NCBI GenBank assembly: GCA_020849765.1
Contig: JADLAY010000058.1
Location: forward strand, 124,001 to 188,000
Length of the DNA stretch: 64,000 bases
Origin: Anaerolineae bacterium
GTDB taxonomy: Bacteria > Chloroflexota > Anaerolineae > Aggregatilineales > Phototrophicaceae
Direction: 5' to 3'
Below, in pieces: positions 8,068 through 15,941 of this stretch. The position numbers were made by a program, and so were the translations under genes. The notes beneath the pieces are model-generated. The model was not told the DNA's origin. It saw nothing but the letters and a program-made list of their open reading frames with translations, and searched no databases. How positions within the stretch are numbered: position 1 is the first letter of the stretch; every line of letters begins with the position of its first letter.

Positions 8068-8097
8068 TTGACACCCGCGCGCAATTCGTGTTATGCT
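8068..8097 (+). promoter_or_regulatory. Sigma70-type promoter for the cobalamin riboswitch transcript
   Basis: A perfect -35 TTGACA at 8068-8073 and a -10 TATGCT at 8092-8097, 18 bp apart. Transcription would start near 8104, giving a leader of about 345 nt before the ATG at 8449. Confidence 0.6.
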
Positions 8098-8120
8098 CAC
8101 CTGCACATTCAAACAGAACG

Positions 8121-8325
8121 AAGGCGACGGTGTACCAGATCTCGCATTTGGTGCATTTGAGGGGAAGTCCGGTGAAAGTCCGGCGCTGTCGCGCAACGGT
8201 GTTGTGTAGCTTTTAGCCCTTAGCCTTTAGCTGTTAGCTTCGAAGAAGCCAATAGCTAAAAGCCAACAGCCAATAGCCACCCAGAGCCCGAATACCTCCC
8301 TCGCTTTCGCTCGTGAAGTACCTTC
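8121..8325 (+). ncRNA. Cobalamin riboswitch
   Basis: The conserved core runs from GGTGCATTTGAGGGGAA (8150-8166) through CCGGTGAAAGTCCGG (8169-8183) to CGCTGTCGCGCAACGGT (8184-8200), which closely follows the cobalamin (B12) riboswitch pattern. The 3' conserved block is GAGCCCGAATACCTCCC (8284-8300), a weaker match to the family form ending in ACCTGCC. Between the two blocks the variable stem is replaced by an inverted array of 7-bp repeats (8211-8278). The element precedes a BtuF/BtuC/BtuD-type importer, which is the expected target: B12 binding should lower expression. Confidence 0.85.
8211..8278 (+). repeat. Inverted heptad array inside the riboswitch
   Basis: Four units TTTTAGC, CCTTAGC, CTTTAGC, TGTTAGC (8211-8238), a 9-nt turn TTCGAAGAA, then four units GCCAATA, GCTAAAA, GCCAACA, GCCAATA (8248-8275). 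The two halves pair: TTTAGCTGTTAGCTT against AAGCCAATAGCTAAA gives 14 of 15 pairs, counting one G-U. It occupies the place of the variable peripheral stem of the aptamer. Confidence 0.75.
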
Positions 8326-8367
8326 GCCAGAAAGGGAAACGAGCGTGGAAGTGGTCTTCGATAACCC

Positions 8368-8391
8368 ATCCCGCCTCGTCGCGGGATTTTT
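8368..8391 (+). terminator. Intrinsic terminator in the riboswitch leader
   Basis: A 7-bp stem ATCCCGC/GCGGGAT with loop CTCGTC, followed by TTTTT (8387-8391), lies after the aptamer and before the start codon. It is placed to end transcription when cobalamin is bound. Confidence 0.7.
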
Positions 8392-8410
8392 GATCCGCGG
8401 CGAGCACCCC

Positions 8411-8447
8411 GTTTCCCTCCGAGTGGACTGCACCCTGGAGGGGAAAC
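8411..8447 (+). promoter_or_regulatory. Shine-Dalgarno-masking hairpin
   Basis: GTTTCCCTCC (8411-8420) can pair with GGAGGGGAAAC (8437-8447), which contains the ribosome binding site GGAGGGG (8437-8443) of the gene starting at 8449; one base bulges. Inside it, GTG (8423-8425) and CAC (8430-8432) can add a second short stem. The upstream segment GGGAAAC (8334-8340) can instead pair with GTTTCCC (8411-8417), which would free the ribosome site. Confidence 0.6.
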
Positions 8448-8448
8448 C

Positions 8449-9663
8449 ATGAAGTCCTATCGTCTTGCCAGTTTGTTGATCGCTCTCGTCGTCCTGCTCG
8501 CGACTGTGCCGGTGACGGCGCAGCCCGCGGCCAACCTGACCGATGCCTGCATCGAAAACTACGATGCCAGCGTCGATTATTTCCCGGACAAAGCCGAATT
8601 CACCTATGCCGAAGGCGTCAGCATCGAGTACTTCGACAGCTACAAGGTCGTCACCGTCAGCGCGCCCTGGTTCGGTGCGACCGACGCCGATGCCTTCACC
8701 TACGTGCTCGTCCAGTGCGGCGCGCCCGGCCCGATTGCGGCCACGTTCCCCGTCGGCACGCAATTCGTCGAGGTGCCCGTCGGCAACCTGATCGCGCTTT
8801 CGACCACCGAACTGCCGCGCGTCGTCTCACTCGGCCTGACCGACAAGTTGATCGGCCTGGACAGCTTCCTGTGGACGAACACGCCGGAAGTCATCGCCAA
8901 GATCGACGCCGGTGAGCTGATCGAGGTCGGCAATGGCGCGGCGATCAATATCGAGCAGGTGCTGGATGCTGAGCCGGGCCTCGTCATCACCAATGGCACC
9001 GGCACGCCGGAATGGGATGCGCATCCCGTGCTGCTGGAGGCGGGCATCCCAGTCGCGCTCGATGGCGATTACGTCGAGCCGACGCTGCTCGGCAACGCCG
9101 AGTGGATCAAGTTCCTGGCCGCCTTCACCAACAAAGAAGCCGAGGCCAACGCCGTCTTTGACGCCGTCGTCGCCGATTACGACGAGGCGGCGCAACTTGC
9201 GGCGGGCGTCCCGGCGGATCAGCGCGTGACCATCCTCTACAACAGCTACCAGAGCTTCACCGAATCGTGGAGCATTCCGGGGCAGGGGACCTGGGCCGGT
9301 TCGCTCATGCGCGATGCCGGGGTCGATTACGTGCTGATGGACGAGGCGCAGGATCAGCCCGCGCAGCTCAGCTTCGAGGCGGTCTACGATGCCGGGTTGG
9401 ACGCGCCGGTCTGGCTGCTCAACACCTTCGGCGTTGGCTCGCTGGACGATCTGATCGCCCAGGATGCACGCAATGGCGACTTCGCCGCGGTCGAGTCCGG
9501 TGCGGTCTATAACAACGACGCGCGCCAGAACGCCAACGGCGGCAACGACTTCTGGGAGACGGGCGTCAACAATCCTCACCTGCTCCTGCGCGACTTGATC
9601 GCCATCGCCTACCCGGATCTGCTGCCGGATCACGAGTTGATGTTCTTCCGGCAACTGGGCTAA
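8449..9663 (+). CDS. Cobalamin (BtuF-like) ABC transporter substrate-binding protein
   Basis: A 404-residue extracytoplasmic solute receptor of the FecB/BtuF class (type III binding fold). A signal peptide covers about residues 1-24 (LLIALVVLLATVPVTAQ) without a lipobox Cys. Then come PRVVSLGLTDKLIGLD, EPGLVITNGTGTPEWDAHPVLLEAGIPVAL, and a C-terminal lobe ending near LIAIAYPDLLP. The same class also binds iron chelates, but the cobalamin riboswitch in its leader makes B12 or another corrinoid the likely ligand. Permease and ATPase follow in the expected order. The protein is somewhat longer than E. coli BtuF because of an extended N-terminal lobe. Confidence 0.88.
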   Translation: MKSYRLASLLIALVVLLATVPVTAQPAANLTDACIENYDASVDYFPDKAEFTYAEGVSIEYFDSYKVVTVSAPWFGATDADAFTYVLVQCGAPGPIAATFPVGTQFVEVPVGNLIALSTTELPRVVSLGLTDKLIGLDSFLWTNTPEVIAKIDAGELIEVGNGAAINIEQVLDAEPGLVITNGTGTPEWDAHPVLLEAGIPVALDGDYVEPTLLGNAEWIKFLAAFTNKEAEANAVFDAVVADYDEAAQLAAGVPADQRVTILYNSYQSFTESWSIPGQGTWAGSLMRDAGVDYVLMDEAQDQPAQLSFEAVYDAGLDAPVWLLNTFGVGSLDDLIAQDARNGDFAAVESGAVYNNDARQNANGGNDFWETGVNNPHLLLRDLIAIAYPDLLPDHELMFFRQLG

Positions 9664-9720
9664 TCCAGACGCAAGACGTCCATGCAAGAGCGAGCAACAG
9701 GCTCAAAGTTGGGCCAAGAA

Positions 9721-9812
9721 CCTCACCTCCCAGCCCCCTCTCCGCACGCGACCGCAGGAAGTCCCTGTGGGGCGGAGAGGGGGAGTCGAAGCGAAGCAAG
9801 ACGGGGGTGAGG
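9721..9812. repeat. Nested inverted repeat element (CCTCACC...GGTGAGG)
   Basis: Outer arms CCTCACC (9721-9727) and GGTGAGG (9806-9812) enclose inner arms CCCCCTCTCCGC (9734-9745) and GCGGAGAGGGGG (9772-9783). A related element with CCCTCACCC...GATGAGGG arms is at 21170-21262. It has no coding capacity and looks like a small non-autonomous repeat sitting inside the importer operon. Confidence 0.7.
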
Positions 9813-9828
9813 TGAAAGCAGGAATGGA

Positions 9829-10962
9829 ATGTTGAAGGATCGTTATCTCGGAAACGTGAAAGTTGGAGTCGTCGTGGAGGGGCCTCTGCCTGCCACGGGC
9901 GCCAACCTCGTGCGGACGCATCTGCGCGTGCCGCTGTGGCCGTTCGTCGTCCTCGCCGTCGTCCTGATCGGTCTGTTCCTGCTGACCTTAGCGCTCGGCT
10001 CCGTGCAGATCCCGCTCGATCAGATCGTCAAGGTGCTGGCGGGCGGCGAGGCAGATCGCGCCTCGTGGACGAACATCGTGCTCAAGTTCCGCCTGCCCAA
10101 AGCCTTGACTGCGCTGCTGGCGGGCGGGGCGCTTGGCGTCGCCGGGCTGATGATGCAGACGTTCTTCCGCAATCCGCTTGCCTCGCCGGACGTGCTCGGC
10201 ATCCATGCCGGGGCCAGCCTGGGTGTCGCGCTGGTTGTGCTGACGGTCGGCAGCGTCGGCGGTGAGCTGCTGGCGGGCATCGGCCTGGCGGGGGATGTCA
10301 GCCTGGCGGCGGCGGCCAGCCTCGGCGCGGGCCTGACCATCGCCCTCGTCCTGCTGATCGCGCGGCGGGCACAGAACAGCGCCACGCTGCTCCTGTTCGG
10401 GCTAATGATCGGCCAGTTCACCTTTGCCTTCGTCAGCCTGCTGCTCTATTTCAGCGTGCCGGAGCGCATCCAGGCCTACATCAATTGGGGCTTCGGCTCG
10501 TTCAGCGGCGTCAGTTGGGCGCAGATGCCGATCCTGGCGCTGGCCGTGGTCGGCGGGCTGCTGCTGGCCGCGCTGCTCGGCAAGTCGCTCAATGCGCTGC
10601 TGCTCGGCGAGACCTACGCGCGCAGCCTCGGCCTGAACGTCCAGCGCGTGCGCGCCGGCATCATCGTCGCCACGGCGCTGCTGACCGGCGCCGTCACCGC
10701 CTTCTGTGGGCCGATCGTCTTCATCGGCATCGCCGTGCCGCATGCCTGCCGTGCACTGCTGCACACGTCGGATCACCGGGCGTTGGTGGCGGCGGCGGCG
10801 CTGACCGGCGCTGCGGCGGCCCTGGCCGCGGGCCTGATCGCCGAGCTGCCCGGCTCGCAGATCGTGCTGCCGCTCAACGCGGTGACGGCGCTCTTCGGCG
10901 CGCCGGTCGTCTTGTGGATCATTCTGCGCTGGCGCGGCGCGGGGAAAGCGTTCGGCTCATGA
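9829..10962 (+). CDS. Cobalamin/iron-type ABC transporter permease (FecCD family)
   Basis: A 377-residue permease of the BtuC/FecCD family with about ten membrane helices. Family landmarks are RLPKALTALLAGGALGVAGLMMQTFFRNPLASPDVLGIHAGASLG (about residues 87-130) and, near the C-terminus, FCGPIVFIGIAVPHACR, the coupling-helix region that contacts the ATPase. About 40 extra hydrophilic residues precede the first helix; the ATG at 9829 is kept because of the AGGA just upstream. The next gene starts within its stop codon (ATGA), so the two are translated together as a B12 importer. Confidence 0.9.
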   Translation: MLKDRYLGNVKVGVVVEGPLPATGANLVRTHLRVPLWPFVVLAVVLIGLFLLTLALGSVQIPLDQIVKVLAGGEADRASWTNIVLKFRLPKALTALLAGGALGVAGLMMQTFFRNPLASPDVLGIHAGASLGVALVVLTVGSVGGELLAGIGLAGDVSLAAAASLGAGLTIALVLLIARRAQNSATLLLFGLMIGQFTFAFVSLLLYFSVPERIQAYINWGFGSFSGVSWAQMPILALAVVGGLLLAALLGKSLNALLLGETYARSLGLNVQRVRAGIIVATALLTGAVTAFCGPIVFIGIAVPHACRALLHTSDHRALVAAAALTGAAAALAAGLIAELPGSQIVLPLNAVTALFGAPVVLWIILRWRGAGKAFGS

Positions 10963-11975
10963 GCATCGCCCTGCAAACCCACGACCTGAGTATCGGCTAC
11001 CCGGTGCCACGGCGCGCGCCGGTCGCGCTGCTCTCCGGCTACGACGTGACCCTGCGCGCGGGTGAACTCGTCTGCCTGATCGGCCCCAACGGCGCGGGCA
11101 AATCGACGCTGCTGCGCACGCTGGCCGGTCTCCAGGCGCCGCTGGCCGGGCACGTCTGCATTGATGGGCAGGATGTCACACAGATGGATGCGCGCGCGCG
11201 TGCCCAGCGGATCGGCATCGTGCTGACCGAACGTCAGTCGCCCGGCCTGCTGACCGGCTACGGGCTGGTCGCCCTCGGTCGCCATCCCTACACCGACTGG
11301 ATGGGGCGACTATCGGCGCGGGATGAGGCGGTCGTCCAATGGGCGGTCGATGCGGTCGCGGCTGCCGACTATGCCGCGCGTCCGTTGGAAGAGATGAGCG
11401 ACGGCCAGCGCCAGAAGCTCTTGATCGCGCGGGCGCTGGCGCAGGAACCTGCCGTGCTCCTGCTCGACGAGCCGACCGCCTACCTCGACCTGGCGTGCCG
11501 CATCGAGATCATGCGCCTGCTGCGCGATCTGGCGCGGACGACCGGGCGCGCCATCCTGCTCTCGACCCATGACCTGGAGCTGGCGCTGCACATGGCGGAT
11601 CGCATCTGGCTGCTGGCGGACGGCGTCCTGCACACCGGCGCGCCGGAAGATCTGGCGCTCGACGGCGCGTTCGAGGCGGCTTTCCAGACGGTGGGGGTCA
11701 CACTCAACCCGGCGACCGGCTCGTTTGTCCTGCAAAACGACCTGCGCCAACCGATTCATCTCGGCGGCGACGGTGCGGCCCGCGCCTGGACGGAGCGCGC
11801 GCTCGAGCGCGCGGGCTTCGAAGTCTCGGCCAACGGCGCCCCACTGCGCATCGAGATCGATCAGACGACGTCGGGCCATCGCTGGCAGCTCTGGCAGGAC
11901 GGCGCCTGCCAGGAATACCCGACCCTCTACGCGCTGATCGACGCCCTCAAAGTGGTCACTCAATCAAGCGAGTGA
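10959..11975 (+). CDS. Cobalamin/iron-type ABC transporter ATP-binding protein
   Basis: A 338-residue ATPase of the BtuD/FepC class. Walker A is GPNGAGKSTL near residue 49, the signature is MSDGQRQKLLIARAL near residue 147, Walker B is VLLLDEPTAYLD and the H-loop is LLSTHDLE. The ATPase domain ends near residue 250; a further 85 residues follow, with a predicted alpha/beta pattern that includes LRIEIDQTTSGHRWQLW. Such tails occur in some FepC-type proteins but the role is not known to me. The start ATG overlaps the permease stop (ATGA). A palindrome overlaps its stop codon. Confidence 0.9.
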   Translation: MSIALQTHDLSIGYPVPRRAPVALLSGYDVTLRAGELVCLIGPNGAGKSTLLRTLAGLQAPLAGHVCIDGQDVTQMDARARAQRIGIVLTERQSPGLLTGYGLVALGRHPYTDWMGRLSARDEAVVQWAVDAVAAADYAARPLEEMSDGQRQKLLIARALAQEPAVLLLDEPTAYLDLACRIEIMRLLRDLARTTGRAILLSTHDLELALHMADRIWLLADGVLHTGAPEDLALDGAFEAAFQTVGVTLNPATGSFVLQNDLRQPIHLGGDGAARAWTERALERAGFEVSANGAPLRIEIDQTTSGHRWQLWQDGACQEYPTLYALIDALKVVTQSSE

Positions 11976-11996
11976 CGGGGTCTGATCCGTCACTCG
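11970..11996. terminator. Hairpin between convergent genes
   Basis: GAGTGACGG and CCGTCACTC pair around an 8-nt loop; the 5' arm overlaps the TGA stop of the ATP-binding gene. There is no T-run, so it may be a rho-independent-like barrier or an mRNA 3' end stabiliser rather than a standard terminator. Confidence 0.4.
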
Positions 11997-12014
11997 GCTG
12001 ACTGGCGGCTGGAT

Positions 12015-12323
12015 TCAGTCTTCGCCCCACGTCTCGTCGTAATCGGCGTCGGTGCCGATGGACTTGGCGCGGCTGTTGATCTTGCGCGCGGTCGTGGCGA
12101 ACTCGTCCTGGGCCACCTCGCGCAAGTCGTCGGCATCGTCGCCGAATTTCTTCTCCCACGATGGCGCATGGGTCAGCGTGATCAGGTAACCCGCCCGCCG
12201 GTAGAGTTCCGTCAGATCCGAGCGCGACCGGGCGCCGTCGACATCGCTGCGGATCTCCTGGAAGACCTGTTTCAGATCCGTCTTGTTATCCACTTCACCG
12301 TAAATGTGCGTGTCTTTTGCCAT
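12015..12323 (-). CDS. Small hypothetical protein
   Basis: A 102-residue, charged, probably soluble helical protein. The middle (QEIRSDVDGARSRSDLTELYRRAGYLITL) and the end (DEFATTARKINSRAKSIG) look like long helices. I recognise no family. The ATG is preceded by GAAGGGAGATCAACCCC, a good ribosome site. It stands alone, convergent with the ABC operon and separated by nearly 500 bp of repeats from the inositol transporter genes. Codon usage matches the rest of the window. Confidence 0.7.
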   Translation of the reverse strand: MAKDTHIYGEVDNKTDLKQVFQEIRSDVDGARSRSDLTELYRRAGYLITLTHAPSWEKKFGDDADDLREVAQDEFATTARKINSRAKSIGTDADYDETWGED

Positions 12324-12500
12324 GGGGTTGATCTCCCTTCAGAACTTCTCGCAGTCTGCTGGGGGTGCGTTCAAGTCGGCGTCGCAGCACGGCTGCTTCT
12401 ACACTTACCCTAGATCAACCTCTCGGCGGGCAGCAGTGCCAGGCGGGGGATTTGGAGTATGTCCATCTGTCCCATGCGGAGATGGCGTGGAGAGACGACC

Positions 12501-12619
12501 GCCGGATGGTCGACCATCCGGCTAACGTTGCGTCCCGTCAACGGGACTGAATACGTTTCATGATTGCATGGGTAGCCCGGTTCACCGGGCGCAACCTTAG
12601 CCAGGGCATTGATGCCCTG
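12501..12619. repeat. Two-hairpin modules, inverted pair (copy A)
   Basis: Two modules face each other. Minus-strand module: hairpin 12501-12522 (stem GCCGGATGGT/ACCATCCGGC) and hairpin 12532-12547 (GTCCCGT/ACGGGAC). Plus-strand module: hairpin 12574-12590 (GCCCGGT/ACCGGGC) and hairpin 12602-12619 (CAGGGCAT/ATGCCCTG). In both, the linker read in module orientation is GCAAC-STTAGCC. Nearly the same 120 bp recurs at 27335-27451. The whole gene-free stretch 12324-12807 contains only this and the heptad array at 12774. Confidence 0.8.
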
Positions 12620-12773
12620 ACGATGATGCGCAGAACGTCTCGCTCTCTTGATGCAAGACGAGCTTTTTATGCCTCGTCACGTCTTCACTGCACGTTGAAC
12701 CGTGAACCCGCACACCTCATCACCTCGCGCCTCGTCACCTGTTGAACGGTTCACCGGGCACACTGAACCCAAA

Positions 12774-12801
12774 CTGAGCACCGAGTACCGAGCACTGAGC
12801 A
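12774..12801. repeat. Heptad repeat array
   Basis: Four 7-bp units, CTGAGCA, CCGAGTA, CCGAGCA, CTGAGCA, just beyond the stop codon of the inositol-type ATPase gene. The reverse complement of this array and its flank (12700-12801) is similar to 23232-23310, and the array itself to 18951-18978. Confidence 0.65.
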
Positions 12802-12807
12802 CTACTT

Positions 12808-13662
12808 CTAAAACGCCTCGCTCTCCTGATGCAGACGATTCGCCATATCTGCCAGCGTGCTGTCGTCGGTGAATTCGCGCAGTTCGTGTTCGAGCGCTTC
12901 CAGCTCCTCGCCGCCGCTCATCATGCGGATCATCTCGTCACGCGGCAGATCGTCCTTGGTGAAGGTGCCGAGCGTGCGCCCGCGCTTGAGGATGGTGAAC
13001 TTGTCGCCAATCGGGTAGGCGTGATGCGGGTTGTGTGTGATGAAGATGACGGCGACGCCCTGCGAACGCGCCTTGGCGATGTAACGGAGCACCGTGCCCG
13101 CCTGCTTGACGCCGAGCGCCGACGTCGGCTCGTCCAGGATCAGCACCTTGGCGCCGAAGTAAACCGCGCGCGCGATGGCGACCGACTGCCGCTCGCCGCC
13201 GGACAGCGTGCCGACGGCCTGCTCCGGGTCGCGGATGTCGATGCCCATCTTCGCCATTTCCTCGCGGGCGATGGCGTTGGCGCGCTTCATGTCGAAACGC
13301 TTGAACACCCACCAGCCCGTCGTCGGCTCGGAGCCGAGGAAGAAATTGCGCGAGATGCCCATCAGCGGGATCATCGCCAGGTCCTGGTAGACGGTCGCGA
13401 TGCCCTTGTTCAGCGCGTCGCGCGGCGATTCGAAATGCACCGGCGCGCCCTCGACCAGGTATTCACCTTCGTCGGGGCGATGCACGCCGGAGAGTGTCTT
13501 GATCAGCGTCGATTTGCCCGCGCCGTTATCGCCCAGCAGGCACATGACCTCGCCCGGCATCAGCGTGAGCGATACGCCCTGGAGCGCGATTACACTGCCG
13601 AAGAATTTCGAAATCTCGCGGACTTCCAGAACCGGGGTCTTGCCATTGGTTTTCGCTGCCAT
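12808..13662 (-). CDS. Sugar (inositol) ABC transporter ATP-binding protein, single domain
   Basis: A 284-residue ABC ATPase of the carbohydrate-importer type. Walker A is GDNGAGKSTL near residue 42, the signature LSGGERQSVAIARA near residue 147, Walker B VLILDEPTSALG and the H-loop FITHNPHHAYPIG. RbsA/MglA/IatA-type ATPases normally carry two fused domains (about 500 residues), while this has one, like FrcA of the fructose system, so it should work as a homodimer. The ATG at 13662 follows AAGAGG; a TTG two codons upstream is possible. It is last in the operon dehydrogenase - binding protein - permease - ATPase. Confidence 0.88.
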   Translation of the reverse strand: MAAKTNGKTPVLEVREISKFFGSVIALQGVSLTLMPGEVMCLLGDNGAGKSTLIKTLSGVHRPDEGEYLVEGAPVHFESPRDALNKGIATVYQDLAMIPLMGISRNFFLGSEPTTGWWVFKRFDMKRANAIAREEMAKMGIDIRDPEQAVGTLSGGERQSVAIARAVYFGAKVLILDEPTSALGVKQAGTVLRYIAKARSQGVAVIFITHNPHHAYPIGDKFTILKRGRTLGTFTKDDLPRDEMIRMMSGGEELEALEHELREFTDDSTLADMANRLHQESEAF

Positions 13663-13698
13663 CTTCAAACCCTCTTGCGACCAGCGGCGGGCCGCGTC

Positions 13699-14775
<1,077 letters not shown>

Positions 14776-14879
14776 AAGAAAAGTCCCCGAAGAAAAACAT
14801 TTACCGAGAGGGCCGCGGTCATTTTAGCGAGCGGAGGCCCGGCAGTGCCAGGCCTCCACAAACTTTGCGCCGTGCGCCT

Positions 14880-15839
14880 TTAGCGCGTGCCACGCGCCGA
14901 GTATTCGATCACGGCTGCGGCGGTGTCCTGCGTGACAAAGCCGGGGCCGGTCGGGACCAGAATCTGGCCGGGGGTGTTCAGGTTTTCCAGGTAGAGCGTC
15001 ATGTAGACGATCGCCAGGTAGCCCTGCGTGTACTGCTGCTGGTCGATGGCGAACAGCATGTTGCCGTCACGGATGGCTTCCAGCACTTCCGGCGACAGGT
15101 CGAAGGTCGCGACCAGCATCTGGCCGAGCAGGCCTTCATCTTCCAGGACGGCGAGCGCGGGGGCTGCGCCGGTCGGGCCGAGCGTGAAGATCGCGTCGAC
15201 GTCCGGGTTCTCGCTCAGTGCCGCCGAGATGCGGTTCTGCGAGCCGGTCGGGTCAGCCAGGTCGACCGCCAGCACGGTGACGGTGCCGCCAGCCTCGGCC
15301 ATCGCATCGGTGAAGCCCTGGCAGCGCAGGTCAAGCGCAATGTTGCCGACTTCCTGGTTCACGCACAGAGCGTTGGTCGCGCCGGCTGCCGCCATGCGCT
15401 GGCCGCCGCCGTAACCCGCCTGATACTCCGTCTGGCCGATGTGCGCCAGCACGCCGAGCGCTTCGGCGACGTCGCTGCCGGAGTTGATCGTGATGACGGG
15501 GATGCCCGCGTCAATCGCGGCGGTGATCGAGGGGCCAAGCGCGTCGGGGTCCGGGTTGGAGACGACGAGGCCATCCGGCTCGCTGGCGACCGCGGCGTCG
15601 ATCAACTGCGACATCGCGACCATGTCAAACGTCGCCGGGGCCTGATATTCCACGCTGACGCGCATGTCAATCGCGGCCTGGTCGACGCCGTTCTTGACCA
15701 CCGACCAGAACGGATCGCTGGCCTGGCCGTGGGTGACGACGACGATACGATAGGGGCGCTCTTCCTGCGCCAGGGCGGTGGCGTTCAGTGCCAGCACGAG
15801 CACCAATGCCAGAATCAATACTCTCATAAAGCGAGACAT
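14880..15839 (-). CDS. Sugar (inositol) ABC transporter substrate-binding protein
   Basis: A 319-residue periplasmic binding protein of the ribose/galactose type I fold (Peripla_BP_4). A signal peptide spans about residues 1-24 (VLILALVLVLALNATALAQ). Landmarks are VVVTHGQASDPFWSVVKNGVDQAA (residues 34-57), PDGLVVSNPDPDALGPSI, GIPVITINSGSD and LLVATFDLSPEVLEAIRDGNMLFAIDQQ, the usual hinge and ligand loops. Two Cys residues near the middle (ALCVNQ, DLRCQGF) may form a disulfide. It precedes the permease by 104 bp and is placed for high expression as the second gene of the operon. Confidence 0.9.
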   Translation of the reverse strand: MSRFMRVLILALVLVLALNATALAQEERPYRIVVVTHGQASDPFWSVVKNGVDQAAIDMRVSVEYQAPATFDMVAMSQLIDAAVASEPDGLVVSNPDPDALGPSITAAIDAGIPVITINSGSDVAEALGVLAHIGQTEYQAGYGGGQRMAAAGATNALCVNQEVGNIALDLRCQGFTDAMAEAGGTVTVLAVDLADPTGSQNRISAALSENPDVDAIFTLGPTGAAPALAVLEDEGLLGQMLVATFDLSPEVLEAIRDGNMLFAIDQQQYTQGYLAIVYMTLYLENLNTPGQILVPTGPGFVTQDTAAAVIEYSARGTR

Positions 15840-15941
15840 AACATAATCCTCCCAATAGTCGTCAAATAGCTCGCTAACTTTACATCAGCGCCGGGGCGCT
15901 GGCGTAAACGACTTTAACGCCTGCCGCACGATTACGACAAA

